DNA of 64,000 bases, taken from positions 124,001 to 188,000 of the forward strand of contig NZ_KE384567.1 of the NCBI RefSeq assembly GCF_000426765.1, written 5' to 3'. Below the pieces are notes generated by a model that was given only the letters and a program-made list of their open reading frames with translations, was not told the DNA's origin and made no database searches. Below are positions 53,594 through 63,508 of the stretch, in pieces (the stretch's first letter is position 1; every line of letters starts with the position of its first letter). This DNA comes from Vibrio litoralis DSM 17657. GTDB taxonomy: Bacteria > Pseudomonadota > Gammaproteobacteria > Enterobacterales > Vibrionaceae. Position numbers and translations under genes: made by a program.

Positions 53594-54706
53594 CTAATCA
53601 AGGGTTTTCTTAAATCTTAACGCTGCAACCGCAATCCCTACCACAGTGAAACCCAACAACCACAACACGTCTTTATACAAATCCCCTAACTCTGCACCTT
53701 TTAACACTAGTGCCCGAATAATCCGCATATAGTGTGTTGCTGGTAATCCTTCAGCTATCCATTGTGCCAATACAGGCATTCCTTCGATTGGAAACATAAA
53801 GCCAGACAATAAAATGGAAGGCAAAATAATAAACAGGGTCAATTGCATTGCTTGAAGTTGCGTTTTGGCAATCGTGGAAATCACTAAACCTAGTGTCAAA
53901 CTTGCGGAAATAAAGACCAGGGAACCAAGAAAAACATCAATTAATGACGCGTTTATTGGCACATCAAAAATAAAGTAACCTAAGCCTAAAACAATCGCCA
54001 CTTGCAGTAGACCAACAAATATATAAGGAATAATTTTAGCGATCATTAGCTCAAATGAACTCACAGGCGTTGTAATTAACAGCTCCAAGTTCCCTTGTTC
54101 TGATTCCCTGACGATAGAAATACTGGTAAATAGCACCATCGTCATCGTCAAAATAACGCCTAACAACCCCGGTACAATATTAATCGCCGACCGTTGCGCT
54201 GGGTTATAAAACATTGTCATTTCAAAGGTTTGATTGGTCGCTTTGGAATCAACAGGTAGATTAGACAATTTATAGGTATTGGCCACTGGCATGTTTTCTA
54301 ATCCTAAAATTGCCGAACCTATCATGCTGTCAGAACCATCAATCATCCACTGTGCTTGCACCCTTTGTTGCGCTTGCCTTTGTACTAAATCATAAGGGAT
54401 CACTAAAACGGCTCGCACTTCACCGGTTTGAATCCCCTTCTGACCTTCTGCTGTGGATTGATAATATTTAACCACATCAACCACTTGTGATGCTTTCATC
54501 GATTCCACTAACCAACGCGAGGTTTGGCTATGACTTTGATCGACCACCGCGACCGGAATTTGACGCACAACAGTATTAATCGCATAGCCAAATAATAACA
54601 ACTGGATCAACGGGATCATGATTATCATGGCGTAGGTGAGTTTATCTCGTGATAACTGACGAAATTCCTTCACCATTATCGCTTTCATACGAAAAAGGCT
54701 GCTCAT
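53594..54706 (-). CDS. ABC-2 type transporter permease (YhhJ-like)
   Basis: A 370-residue inner-membrane permease with the DrrB/YhhJ layout: helix one (about 25-46), a large periplasmic domain (about 50-175), then five helices. The segment SIVRESEQGNLELLITTPVSSFELMIAKI is the ABC-2 signature, followed by PSILLSGFMFPIEGMP. With the ATPase and the membrane-fusion protein on the same strand it forms an export system for drugs, bile or similar compounds. It overlaps the ATPase gene by four bases. Confidence 0.92.
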   Translation of the reverse strand: MSSLFRMKAIMVKEFRQLSRDKLTYAMIIMIPLIQLLLFGYAINTVVRQIPVAVVDQSHSQTSRWLVESMKASQVVDVVKYYQSTAEGQKGIQTGEVRAVLVIPYDLVQRQAQQRVQAQWMIDGSDSMIGSAILGLENMPVANTYKLSNLPVDSKATNQTFEMTMFYNPAQRSAINIVPGLLGVILTMTMVLFTSISIVRESEQGNLELLITTPVSSFELMIAKIIPYIFVGLLQVAIVLGLGYFIFDVPINASLIDVFLGSLVFISASLTLGLVISTIAKTQLQAMQLTLFIILPSILLSGFMFPIEGMPVLAQWIAEGLPATHYMRIIRALVLKGAELGDLYKDVLWLLGFTVVGIAVAALRFKKTLD

Positions 54707-55629
54707 TGACGGCCCTCTCCGGTCACGCTGACAAACACATCTTCTAATGTTGGGCGCACTAAATTCATTTCACAATCCGCTAATTGAGAAAATGTTTGTC
54801 GCAACCAGTCAATAGGATCACTAACCGATTGATATACCAAGACTCGTAGTCTCACTCCAAGCTGTGCTGCGGTACGGATCTCAGGCTGCTTCAATAAATT
54901 TGTTTTCAACTGACGAAGATTATCCGCTTTAATTTCAACAATATTTACCCCCATCTTATCCATGAGTTCTTCCGGCTCACCATCAGCTCGCATCTTGCCC
55001 GCTTCCATAATGGCCAAACGGTGACATTTTTCGGCTTCATCCATGTAATGCGTGGTAATTAAAATTGTGGTGCCCTGATCAGATAAGTCGAATAACTTTT
55101 CCCAAAAGTCGCGGCGATTTTCCGGATCGACAGCCGAAGTTGGCTCATCAAGAAACAATAACTCAGGGTTGTTCATCGTGGCCGAAGCAAGAGATAAGCG
55201 TTGTTTTTGCCCGCCACTCATGCCTTTAACTCGTTGCTTACGTAATTGGTCTAAACCATACGTTTCTAGTTGTTTTTCTAGGCGTTCGGCTAACTTACGC
55301 TTATCCATGCCATAAACTTGCCCCATAAAAACCAAGTTTTCTTCAGCACTGAGATCATCATAAAGTGAAAACTTTTGGCTCATATAACCAATATTTAAAC
55401 GCAATTTCTCAGCATCTTTAGGAATACGTAACCCTAGAACATCGATTTCACCGGAAGTCGGCGTGAGCAAGCCCGTCAGTGTGCGGATCATGGTTGATTT
55501 ACCGCATCCATTCGGCCCAAGAAAGCCATAAATACACCCTTTCGGCACGGAAATGGAAATATCATCAATCGCAGTGAAATGACCAAACTTCTTCACGACA
55601 TTACGAGCGTAAATAGCAATCTCACTCAT
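54703..55629 (-). CDS. ABC-2 transporter ATP-binding protein
   Basis: A 308-residue ATPase: Walker A GPNGCGKST, signature MSGGQKQRLSLASA, Walker B LLFLDEPTSAVD, and H-loop TTHYMDEAEKCHR. It energises the permease encoded directly downstream. The ATG at 55629 has GGAG seven bases upstream and is preferred over the longer frame that starts at 55698. It overlaps the end of the HlyD-type gene by eight bases. Confidence 0.93.
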   Translation of the reverse strand: MSEIAIYARNVVKKFGHFTAIDDISISVPKGCIYGFLGPNGCGKSTMIRTLTGLLTPTSGEIDVLGLRIPKDAEKLRLNIGYMSQKFSLYDDLSAEENLVFMGQVYGMDKRKLAERLEKQLETYGLDQLRKQRVKGMSGGQKQRLSLASATMNNPELLFLDEPTSAVDPENRRDFWEKLFDLSDQGTTILITTHYMDEAEKCHRLAIMEAGKMRADGEPEELMDKMGVNIVEIKADNLRQLKTNLLKQPEIRTAAQLGVRLRVLVYQSVSDPIDWLRQTFSQLADCEMNLVRPTLEDVFVSVTGEGRQ

Positions 55630-56617
55630 GTTCAGACTCCAAGTCCACCTGTAGAGGGATACCCGCGGCATATTTTGACGCTTCTTTAGGCAAATCAATT
55701 TCCGCTAAATACACCAAACGAGAACGATCTTCTTCGGTCATATTTCGATAAGGCGTAAAAGCAGGGTCAACGGAAATCCAACGCACCTTTCCCTGTAATC
55801 CCTGCTCGACTCCATCAATATGTACCATTAATGAACTGCCGACTTGAATTGAATACTTATACTGTTCAGGAAGGTAAACACGAGCGTATGGCGCAGAATT
55901 AGATTGAATAATCGCCACCACCGAATTCTGTGTGACTCGTTCACCCAAGTTATAAGGTAACGAATCAAGAATGCCATTTCGGGTTGCGACAATCGTTAGT
56001 TGTTTGAGTTTATGTTGTTGTAATCTAACTTCTGCTTTTTTCGCGGCCAACTGCGCTTTAGCAAATTCAATATCTTCAATGCGGTTCCCGCTGGTAAGCT
56101 TCAGCCATGTTTTGTAGGCAGAGTCATACTGACCTTGCTTAGTGTCCCTTTCTGCTAACGCATTATCTTGATCTGCGATTGAGGCGAGTTTTCTATTCAC
56201 TAATTCATTGATGCGTTTCAGGTGCTTTTGTGCATCCAGCAATTCCGCTTTCGCACTATTTAAATTCGCTGTCGCCACATCAATATCTTCTGAACGTTCA
56301 CCATTAAGCATTTTATTTAAGTTGGCTTGTTGTTGATCTCGTTCAGCCTTGGCTTTAGCTAAAATAGCTTTTTGTGTAATAGGATCTAATTGAGCAATCA
56401 CTTGGCCGACTTTCACTACACTGCCTTGTTTGACTGGCAATGATGTAATGATTTCGCTTGAGGTGGCAAGTAAGCTAATACGCTCTCGCTCTAATGTTCC
56501 AGAAGCCTGTGGAGATTCGGTTGGTGAGCAGGCACTTAAAGTCAACAATACCAAACTGATCCCGCAAATCATTCGCCAGTTTTTAATAGCCAAAATACTC
56601 ACCTTAAAGATAGTCAT
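55622..56617 (-). CDS. HlyD-family membrane-fusion lipoprotein
   Basis: A roughly 331-residue periplasmic adaptor. The signal ICGISLVLLTLSACSPTE has a lipobox LSAC, so it is probably lipid-anchored. The two lipoyl-like halves (SLPVKQGSVVKVGQVIAQLDP and SLPYNLGERVTQNSVVAII) flank a long helical hairpin (about 85-200). The beta-barrel domain follows (GSSLMVHIDGVEQGLQGKVRW). The chosen start at 56617 has GAGG upstream. It links the ABC-2 permease to an outer-membrane channel that is not encoded nearby. Confidence 0.9.
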   Translation of the reverse strand: MTIFKVSILAIKNWRMICGISLVLLTLSACSPTESPQASGTLERERISLLATSSEIITSLPVKQGSVVKVGQVIAQLDPITQKAILAKAKAERDQQQANLNKMLNGERSEDIDVATANLNSAKAELLDAQKHLKRINELVNRKLASIADQDNALAERDTKQGQYDSAYKTWLKLTSGNRIEDIEFAKAQLAAKKAEVRLQQHKLKQLTIVATRNGILDSLPYNLGERVTQNSVVAIIQSNSAPYARVYLPEQYKYSIQVGSSLMVHIDGVEQGLQGKVRWISVDPAFTPYRNMTEEDRSRLVYLAEIDLPKEASKYAAGIPLQVDLESEHE

Positions 56618-56849
56618 CACCTTGTTCCTCTGAGAAGGCCCATAAGTAAACATGATAGAAGAATGTATATAATGCACCTCTCCTTGGCTACAAACAAAGC
56701 AAAAAGCCCAAAAAGCAGGCACTTAAACCTTGTTTTTGAAAAAAAATGTTTACCTCTGCGTTGAATGCTATAAAGTATGTTCCGTCTTCAAGCGAAGATG
56801 ATGGTGTTCTAACTTTTCAGTTAAGTGCCCTGTAATTTAGATTACATGT

Positions 56850-56936
56850 GCCCTGGTGGTGGAATTGGTAGACACAAGGGATTTAAAATCCCTCGGCGTT
56901 CGCGCTGTGCCGGTTCAAGTCCGGCCCGGGGCACCA
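56850..56936 (+). tRNA. tRNA-Leu (UAA)
   Basis: An 87-nt class II tRNA with the long variable arm (CGGCGTTCGCGCTG). Acceptor GCCCTGG / CCGGGGC, anticodon loop TTTAAAA giving UAA, T loop TTCAAGT, and CCA encoded. It is 63 bases upstream of tRNA-Cys and shares its terminator. Confidence 0.96.
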
Positions 56937-56999
56937 TCTAAATCTTGCTTTAGTTATACCTCTGAAAATATCTTTTCAAATTAACACCCAAATTCTATG

Positions 57000-57072
57000 G
57001 CGCCTTGGCAGAGTGGCTATGCAGCGGATTGCAAATCCGTGGACCTCGGTTCGACTCCGGGAGGCGCCTCCA
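57000..57072 (+). tRNA. tRNA-Cys (GCA)
   Basis: Acceptor GGCGCCT, anticodon stem with loop TTGCAAA (anticodon GCA), T loop TTCGACT, discriminator T and encoded CCA. The written sequence totals 73 nt; E. coli tRNA-Cys has 74. The missing base falls in the 3' side of the T stem, where CTCGG would need CCGGG and only CCGG remains before AGGCGCC. The identity is clear, but the stem is one base short as given. Confidence 0.85.
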
Positions 57073-57078
57073 GATTTA

Positions 57079-57110
57079 GAAAGCCTGACTAGAAATAGTC
57101 AGGCTTTTTT
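57079..57110 (+). terminator. Intrinsic terminator of the tRNA-Leu-Cys unit
   Basis: AAGCCTGACTA (57081-57091) and TAGTCAGGCTT (57096-57106) form a perfect 11-bp stem with a GAAA tetraloop and T tract. Confidence 0.95.
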
Positions 57111-57242
57111 ACGTCTATTGGAAAGTGATTTAATATTCGACAGTGTTACCAAACACACTCTTTTCCTAAAAAGAAGGCTAGACTTACCTTAGTTCGAACG
57201 CCATATTAACCCATAAAAATAGATATAAATTAAAAGTATACT

Positions 57243-57887
57243 ATGCGAATAGAACAGATTAAAAATAAACCTCCAATCCTATTTCATTCTGAGTTTGTAA
57301 ATTACCTAACGCATAAGCGTAATAAACTTCACCTTGAGGATGCAATCAAGTACGTCAAGTGGCTTGATGATGTGAACGCGTGCTTTAATATGGATGTTGT
57401 ATCAGATATTTATAACCTATCAGTAGACGTTTACCGCGATTTTATACTCCACCTCCGTAAGCACTTAACAGAAAACCATGCCAAAAATTGTGTTATGGCA
57501 CTTAAAGCTTATTCCCTATTTATAGACAAGATTATTCTTGTTAATGAAACCTATCCTGAGAAGTCTATAGCTTATGTTGAAGGAGCCTCACTTACTGTAA
57601 AAGTAAACCGCTTTGAACGTAACCTAAAGGCGAGAGAGGTCTGTATTTCACATCACGGTGCATCGTGTAAAGTATGTGATCTTAACTTTATGCAAACTTA
57701 TGGCAATCTTGGTGCGGGTTTCATTCATGTTCACCACATTATTCCAATAAGCGAGATCTGCGAGGAATATGAGATAGATCCAGTGAATGACCTTGTTCCT
57801 GTATGCCCTAATTGTCATGCAATGCTCCACCGCAAAACACCACCGCTGACTGTAGAGCAATTAAGAAAAATAATACATAAGTTATAG
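57243..57887 (+). CDS. HNH endonuclease domain protein
   Basis: A 214-residue protein. The C-terminal half (about 130-205) is an HNH nuclease domain: a Cys pair in SCKVCDL, the catalytic GFIHVHHIIPIS, then NDLVPVCPNCHAMLH with the second Cys pair, binding zinc. The N-terminal 110 residues are helical with no domain I recognise; they may be a DNA-binding or partner-binding module. The gene is AT-rich, follows a tRNA pair, and has no methylase or phage neighbours. It could be a solitary restriction-type or defence nuclease, or a remnant of a mobile element. Confidence 0.85.
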   Translation: MRIEQIKNKPPILFHSEFVNYLTHKRNKLHLEDAIKYVKWLDDVNACFNMDVVSDIYNLSVDVYRDFILHLRKHLTENHAKNCVMALKAYSLFIDKIILVNETYPEKSIAYVEGASLTVKVNRFERNLKAREVCISHHGASCKVCDLNFMQTYGNLGAGFIHVHHIIPISEICEEYEIDPVNDLVPVCPNCHAMLHRKTPPLTVEQLRKIIHKL

Positions 57888-57943
57888 GCAAAGTTTCATT
57901 ACACCATTAATATCGAAGTTCTAAAACTCTGTTATCCCGCCCT

Positions 57944-58420
57944 TTACCCCAAACACAAATCCACAAATCTCGCCCTCGTTAAACTAGCCAGATCCTGTGG
58001 TGCAAGTTCTATCTCCAAGCCTCGCTTTCCTGCTGACACACAGATGGTTTCAAAGTTGGTGGCTGATTGATGAATAAAGGTTGGTAAGGCTTTTTTCTGG
58101 CCTAGCGGACTAATTCCCCCTACTACATAACCTGTAGTTTTTTGTGCGATATCCGGATCGGCCATTTCAGCTTTTTTAGCATCGGCGGCTTTGGCGGCTT
58201 GTTTGAGGTTTAACTTGTTTTCAACCGGAATGATCGCCACTGCAAGATTCTTCGCTTCGCCATTAAGGCAAAACAATAAGGTTTTAAATACTTGAGCAGG
58301 ATTTTGTCCAAGGACTTCTGCCGCCTCTAGCCCATAACTTGCTGCATTAGGATCATGCTTGTATTGATGAACCGTATTCGGGATTTTTTTCTTTTTCGCG
58401 AGGTTAATTGCCGGTGTCAT
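57944..58420 (-). CDS. ybaK: Cys-tRNA(Pro) deacylase YbaK/EbsC
   Basis: A 158-residue editing enzyme that removes cysteine from mischarged tRNA-Pro. It has the YbaK motifs AEVLGQNPAQVFKTLLF, VAIIPVENKLNLKQAAKAA, and KTTGYVVGGISPLGQKK, with the conserved lysine for catalysis. The length is normal. It is convergent with the HNH gene and lies downstream of the ushA terminator. Confidence 0.94.
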   Translation of the reverse strand: MTPAINLAKKKKIPNTVHQYKHDPNAASYGLEAAEVLGQNPAQVFKTLLFCLNGEAKNLAVAIIPVENKLNLKQAAKAADAKKAEMADPDIAQKTTGYVVGGISPLGQKKALPTFIHQSATNFETICVSAGKRGLEIELAPQDLASLTRARFVDLCLG

Positions 58421-58454
58421 AATTTGCCTTTATAAGCGATTACCTTTACAAACA

Positions 58455-58484
58455 AAAACAGCGCTCAATTTAGCGCTGCTTTAT
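58455..58484 (-). terminator. Intrinsic terminator of the 5'-nucleotidase gene
   Basis: CAGCGCT and AGCGCTG (58461-58467 and 58474-58480) form a perfect 7-bp stem; on the minus strand it is followed by TTTTTGTTTG. Confidence 0.8.
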
Positions 58485-58503
58485 ACCTAAGTTACTCAAG
58501 TAC
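58484..58503. repeat. Degenerate solitary end of the TATACCCAAGT family
   Basis: TATACCTAAGTTACTCAAG resembles the TATACCCAAGTAACTTCAAG terminus of the 267-bp element at 44765-45031, with about three differences. No partner end was found nearby. Confidence 0.4.
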
Positions 58504-58541
58504 ATTCTTAAATAGACTGACTTTTAGTTCAATACTTTAGG

Positions 58542-60203
58542 TTAATTAAGGTATTTAATTTCACCATCCGGCTGGTAATCAGCTGCATTGATTGGGTTGT
58601 GTTTTTCTAGGTAGTCTTTTAGTACTTCAGCATCAACAAACCCTGTATTCACAAAGCCCGGTTTATCATCAATTTTTGGATAGCCATCGCCACCCGCGGC
58701 ATTAAAGCTTGGGATCGAGAAACGGTAAACTTTGTTTGCATCAAGCGGTTTGCCACCAATAACAACATTACTCACTTTGTCTTTGGCAACTGTCATTGAT
58801 ATACCAGCAAACTGCACGTAGGCACCCGAATCAACCGGCTTGGTCGCCACGACATTGAGGTAATCTAACAAGTCGCTGCCTTTCATATCCATGTAGGTGA
58901 CGATATTGCCAAATGGCTGCACTTTAAGCACGTCTTTGTAAGTGATATCACCTGCGGCAATTGAATCACGCACACCGCCAGAGTTCATCACCGCAAAGTC
59001 GGCATTCACTCGTTCCATGTGTGACATACCAATTAAGCGGCCTAGGTTCGTCTGCTTATAGCGCACTACGTTACGATCCCCTTCAAGCTTGCTATTCGAA
59101 TAAGAAATTTGCACGTTTAGCTGCTCTTGGCCTTTATCTTGATATGGCTGTAGGAAAGCTTTTAACTCTGGATCTTGTGGGATCTCAGCTTGTACTAACT
59201 CTTTTTTCTTCTCACCATTTACGTTAATGGTTTTCTTTAAATTTACCGGAATAAGGTTATAGCTCACCATGTTGAGTTCACCATTTTTGAACTCAAAATC
59301 GGCGCGACCGACATATTTACCCCATTCGTGAGCTTGAACAATCCAAGTGCCATTTTGTTTATCCGGCGCACATTCATCACCTGGCTTGTAGTCTTGTTTT
59401 CTGTGGTTTTCAGATTCCATACACACTGGCTCTTGTGAGTGTCCACCGACTATCATATCCAGCTCACCTTGTGGCAAATAGCGTGCGAGAGTGACATCAC
59501 CCGGCGCATTGGCACCACTTAAACCATTGTCATAATGGCCCATGTGCGTCACCGCGAAAATCAGGTCGGGCTTTTCATTAGCTTGTAGCTGTTCAATCAC
59601 TTTCTTAGCTTCAGATTTCGGATCTCGAAATTCAACATCGCCAATATATTCAGGGTTACCAATCTTGGCGGTATCTTCGGTCGTTAAACCAATGACCGCA
59701 ACTTTGATCCCTTGTTCATCGAAAATTTTATAAGGCTGGAATAATCGCTCACCGGTTTTTTTATCGTAGATATTGACAGAAAGCATTGGGAAATTAACCC
59801 AATCACGCTGCTTCATTAGTACCGATAATGGATTATCAAATTCATGGTTCCCCACTGCCATTGCATCGTAGCCAATTTTATCCATGCCTTTAAAATCAGG
59901 CTCAGCATCTTGCAAGTCAGACTCAGGCACACCGGTATTAATATCACCACCAGAGAACAGTAAAACATTGCCCCCTTCAGCTTGTACTTGCTGACGAATG
60001 CTATCAATTAAGGTTTTACGTGCCGCCATGCCATATTCACCATCTTGGTTATGCCAAAAGCGGCCATGGTTATCATTGGTATGCAGTACGGTAAGCTTAT
60101 AAGTTTTATCCGCTTGCCACTCATGTCCTGATTGATTAGAACAAGCGACAACAGAAGCTAGAGCAATCGCGACGACTGACGTTTTTAGTACAAAATGTTT
60201 CAT
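58542..60203 (-). CDS. ushA: 5'-nucleotidase lipoprotein (UshA/NutA type)
   Basis: A 553-residue surface or periplasmic nucleotidase that hydrolyses extracellular nucleotides and UDP-sugars. The signal peptide ends in a lipobox (SVVACSNQ), matching the lipoprotein NutA of Vibrio rather than the soluble E. coli UshA. The metallophosphatase domain has VLHTNDNHGRFW, FSGGDINTG, VGNHEFDNP, and MIVGGHSQEP; the C-terminal nucleotide-binding domain has NSGGVRDSI and YRFSIPSFNAAGGDGYP. It is monocistronic, with its own terminator. Confidence 0.95.
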   Translation of the reverse strand: MKHFVLKTSVVAIALASVVACSNQSGHEWQADKTYKLTVLHTNDNHGRFWHNQDGEYGMAARKTLIDSIRQQVQAEGGNVLLFSGGDINTGVPESDLQDAEPDFKGMDKIGYDAMAVGNHEFDNPLSVLMKQRDWVNFPMLSVNIYDKKTGERLFQPYKIFDEQGIKVAVIGLTTEDTAKIGNPEYIGDVEFRDPKSEAKKVIEQLQANEKPDLIFAVTHMGHYDNGLSGANAPGDVTLARYLPQGELDMIVGGHSQEPVCMESENHRKQDYKPGDECAPDKQNGTWIVQAHEWGKYVGRADFEFKNGELNMVSYNLIPVNLKKTINVNGEKKKELVQAEIPQDPELKAFLQPYQDKGQEQLNVQISYSNSKLEGDRNVVRYKQTNLGRLIGMSHMERVNADFAVMNSGGVRDSIAAGDITYKDVLKVQPFGNIVTYMDMKGSDLLDYLNVVATKPVDSGAYVQFAGISMTVAKDKVSNVVIGGKPLDANKVYRFSIPSFNAAGGDGYPKIDDKPGFVNTGFVDAEVLKDYLEKHNPINAADYQPDGEIKYLN

Positions 60204-60353
60204 CGATGAATACCTGTAAAGTGGGAAGTATAGAAAGGGAAAACTACGTACAAATAGATTAATTCACAAAGTGTAATAGATTGATTAACTTTAAGAATAA
60301 TTAGCCCATAGAATTGATGTCACGATCACAAGAAAACGATTCTATAGATATAA

Positions 60354-60385
60354 AAAAACCAGTCATACAACTGACTGGTTTTTAA
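60354..60385 (-). terminator. Intrinsic terminator of the kdsA operon
   Basis: AACCAGTCA and TGACTGGTT form a perfect 9-bp stem around TACAAC, flanked by A and T runs, 26 bases beyond the kdsA stop codon. Confidence 0.9.
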
Positions 60386-60410
60386 AGTTTATTGGCAAGC
60401 TTTATACAAA

Positions 60411-61286
<876 letters not shown>

Positions 61287-61311
61287 CTATGTTTGAAATT
61301 AATGAATAAGT

Positions 61312-61367
61312 TATTAGTGAGTCGCTATTAGTGAATCTCTACTAATGCATCTCTATTAATGGATCGT
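61312..61367. repeat. Four tandem 14-bp repeats between sirB1 and kdsA
   Basis: TATTAGTGAGTCGC, TATTAGTGAATCTC, TACTAATGCATCTC and TATTAATGGATCGT are imperfect copies in a row. The last copy covers the sirB1 stop codon at 61356-61358. Between two genes of one operon, this is a candidate for length variation. Confidence 0.6.
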
Positions 61368-62171
61368 TACTTGATGCCCGCTTAATGCGTTCACCTGAAT
61401 TTTAAGCATTTCAGAAGAGGGATCTTCCGGGCAGCTATCAATAAAAAATTGGAAATCTTCCATTGCTAATTGCTGACAATCAAGCTGTTGGTAAATAAAA
61501 CCGCGGTCGCGTATTTCATAAGGATCGTCTGGTACAAAGCTTAGCGCAATATCTGTGCACATTAATGCCTGAGCAAAATTATCTTCACGTATCAAAGCCC
61601 CTTTAATGACCGCTAGCCAACGACCTAAAACACTTGGATTATCACAAGCGGCAAGATCTTGAGGTTTTATCTTGGCTAATGGCCCTTCATAACCAATCAA
61701 CCAAGCGCGTAAAATAGACTTAGACACATATTCGCCATTAAACGGATTAATGTACAGTGGAGCCTCATTTGGCCAATTCACTTTAACAATAAATTGACTC
61801 GGAAAGCTTACGCCTACAATTGGAAAGCCTAAACGCTCACCAAAGTAGACCAACAACGCACCTAAGCTAACGGGGATCCCTTTACGGCGCTTTAATACCA
61901 GCTCCACTCGCGCATTAGATGAGTCAAAAAACTGCTCGCTGTCACCAGAAAAATTCCAATCGTGGTAAAAAAAGCGTAGGAAAGATTCGAACTTTTGCTT
62001 TTCATCAGTTTCATGTACTAACGCATGTTCAAGCTCTTCAAACATAGTATTTAATGTATGCATCACCCATGGCTTATCGGTCTCAGGAAAAATTAACGCA
62101 TTTAGCGCTAACGCTCCTTCCACCAAGCTGCATTCATCAATTTCTTGTTCAAATAATTCTAAATCAGTCAT
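61356..62171 (-). CDS. sirB1: SirB1 family protein
   Basis: A 271-residue protein of the SirB1 family (transglutaminase-like N-terminal domain with a TPR-like C-terminus). The family motif RRKGIPVSLGALLVYFGERLGFPIVGVSFPSQF is in the middle and FINPF-like YINPFNGEYVSK follows. Its function is not established; it is constantly found between prmC/sirB2 and kdsA in gammaproteobacteria. The final codons overlap a 14-bp tandem repeat. Confidence 0.92.
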   Translation of the reverse strand: MTDLELFEQEIDECSLVEGALALNALIFPETDKPWVMHTLNTMFEELEHALVHETDEKQKFESFLRFFYHDWNFSGDSEQFFDSSNARVELVLKRRKGIPVSLGALLVYFGERLGFPIVGVSFPSQFIVKVNWPNEAPLYINPFNGEYVSKSILRAWLIGYEGPLAKIKPQDLAACDNPSVLGRWLAVIKGALIREDNFAQALMCTDIALSFVPDDPYEIRDRGFIYQQLDCQQLAMEDFQFFIDSCPEDPSSEMLKIQVNALSGHQVTIH

Positions 62172-62216
62172 TACGTCAAACTACTCAAGTTAAAGCTATC
62201 GGTTTTGAAACAATGT

Positions 62217-62597
62217 TTATAACGTCGGAACTTTGGTCATCGCAAGATGTGCAGCCCAATACAACCAACCTAAAGCACCAAAGAATGCCACGCTACGAAT
62301 CACTTTATTCTTACCAAGTTTCAGAGCGACAAAGCCAAGTGCGATATACACTAGAACGCAGCTAATTTTTTCGGTTAGCCAAGCGCCCGCAGCGGTAAAC
62401 GGCATAAAGCCTGTGATGAAAATAAGTGAAATACCCGATAGTAATAACACGGTATCTACAATATGAGGCGTGACTTTGAAGAACTTTTTCTGAAGTAATG
62501 GAGAATCCATCATCATTAAAATATAACGAACCGTTAAGAATAAAACACTGAGTGCAATAGCCAATAAATGTACGTGCTTCATTGAGGTATATAACAT
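62217..62597 (-). CDS. sirB2: SirB2 family membrane protein
   Basis: A 126-residue hydrophobic protein with four predicted membrane helices (about 8-28, 42-62, 70-90 and 100-120), matching SirB2. Conserved family features include KHVHLLAIALSVLFLTVRY at the start and the WLTEKISCVLVYIALGFVALK segment. The role is unknown. It may begin at the internal Met6 (MKHVHLL). Confidence 0.9.
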   Translation of the reverse strand: MLYTSMKHVHLLAIALSVLFLTVRYILMMMDSPLLQKKFFKVTPHIVDTVLLLSGISLIFITGFMPFTAAGAWLTEKISCVLVYIALGFVALKLGKNKVIRSVAFFGALGWLYWAAHLAMTKVPTL

Positions 62598-62654
62598 TGT
62601 TTATCTCTTCCTTTGATAGTCAGCATCATGCCAACTGTTGTCTTTATTCGATAG

Positions 62655-63503
62655 TTAAGCGTTCAACCAGCAACCTAGTGTGACACGGTCATTGTGGCCA
62701 TAATCTTGTTCGGTTGTTACTTGCTGATAACCTGCATCCATTAGAATTTGGCGAACATCAGCACCTTGATCGTAACCATGTTCCATTAATAGCCAACCAC
62801 CTGATTTCAAATATTGACGCGCATTGGCAGCAATATGACTGAGATCGGCAAGCCCTTTTTCTTCAGCGACTAGCGCCGTCAGAGGTTCAAAACGAACATC
62901 ACCTTGAGCAAGATGAGGATCCATCTTATCAATATAAGGAGGGTTACTCACAATACAGGCAAATTCAGCTTTATCATCTAATGGTTCAAACCAACTACCT
63001 TGCAAGAACGATGCATTAGCTAGGTTGAGTTTTTGTCCATTACGGGTGGCAAGTTGTTGTGCTTGTGGCTGTAAATCAATACCAATCACACGACGCTCAG
63101 GAAATTCAGAAGCGAGTGCCAAAGCAATGGCTCCAGTACCGGTACCGAGATCCAAAATATCCCCGTCAATGGCAGGAATTTTTTCTAGTGCTAACTCCAC
63201 CAGCCTTTCAGTATCGGCACGCGGAATTAAAGTAGCAGGCGCAACGTCCAGTGGTAATGACCAGAACTCTCGCTCACCTACAATATAAGCTACCGGTTGA
63301 CCCTCGATACGCTTAGCTAATAGTTCATCAAATTGAACTTGCTGGACCGCATCAAGCTCGCGCTCTGGCCAAGTGAGCAAATAGCTGCGCGGTTTATCCA
63401 ATACGTGACACAGCAGTACTGCGGCATCCAGTGCGGGCGTATCGGAACCACTGGTGATCAATGCTTCAATCGCGGTCTGTAGGTTAGCTTCAATACTGAT
63501 CAT
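62655..63503 (-). CDS. prmC: Release factor N5-glutamine methyltransferase
   Basis: A 282-residue SAM-dependent enzyme that methylates the Gln of the GGQ motif in RF1 and RF2. The SAM loop is ILDLGTGTGAIALALA and the catalytic motif NPPYI appears in CIVSNPPYIDKMD. The N-terminal helical domain contains the LLAKRIEGQPVAYIVGEREFWSLP stretch. It follows prfA, its substrate's gene, after five bases, the usual order. Confidence 0.97.
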   Translation of the reverse strand: MISIEANLQTAIEALITSGSDTPALDAAVLLCHVLDKPRSYLLTWPERELDAVQQVQFDELLAKRIEGQPVAYIVGEREFWSLPLDVAPATLIPRADTERLVELALEKIPAIDGDILDLGTGTGAIALALASEFPERRVIGIDLQPQAQQLATRNGQKLNLANASFLQGSWFEPLDDKAEFACIVSNPPYIDKMDPHLAQGDVRFEPLTALVAEEKGLADLSHIAANARQYLKSGGWLLMEHGYDQGADVRQILMDAGYQQVTTEQDYGHNDRVTLGCWLNA

Positions 63504-63508
63504 TGAGA

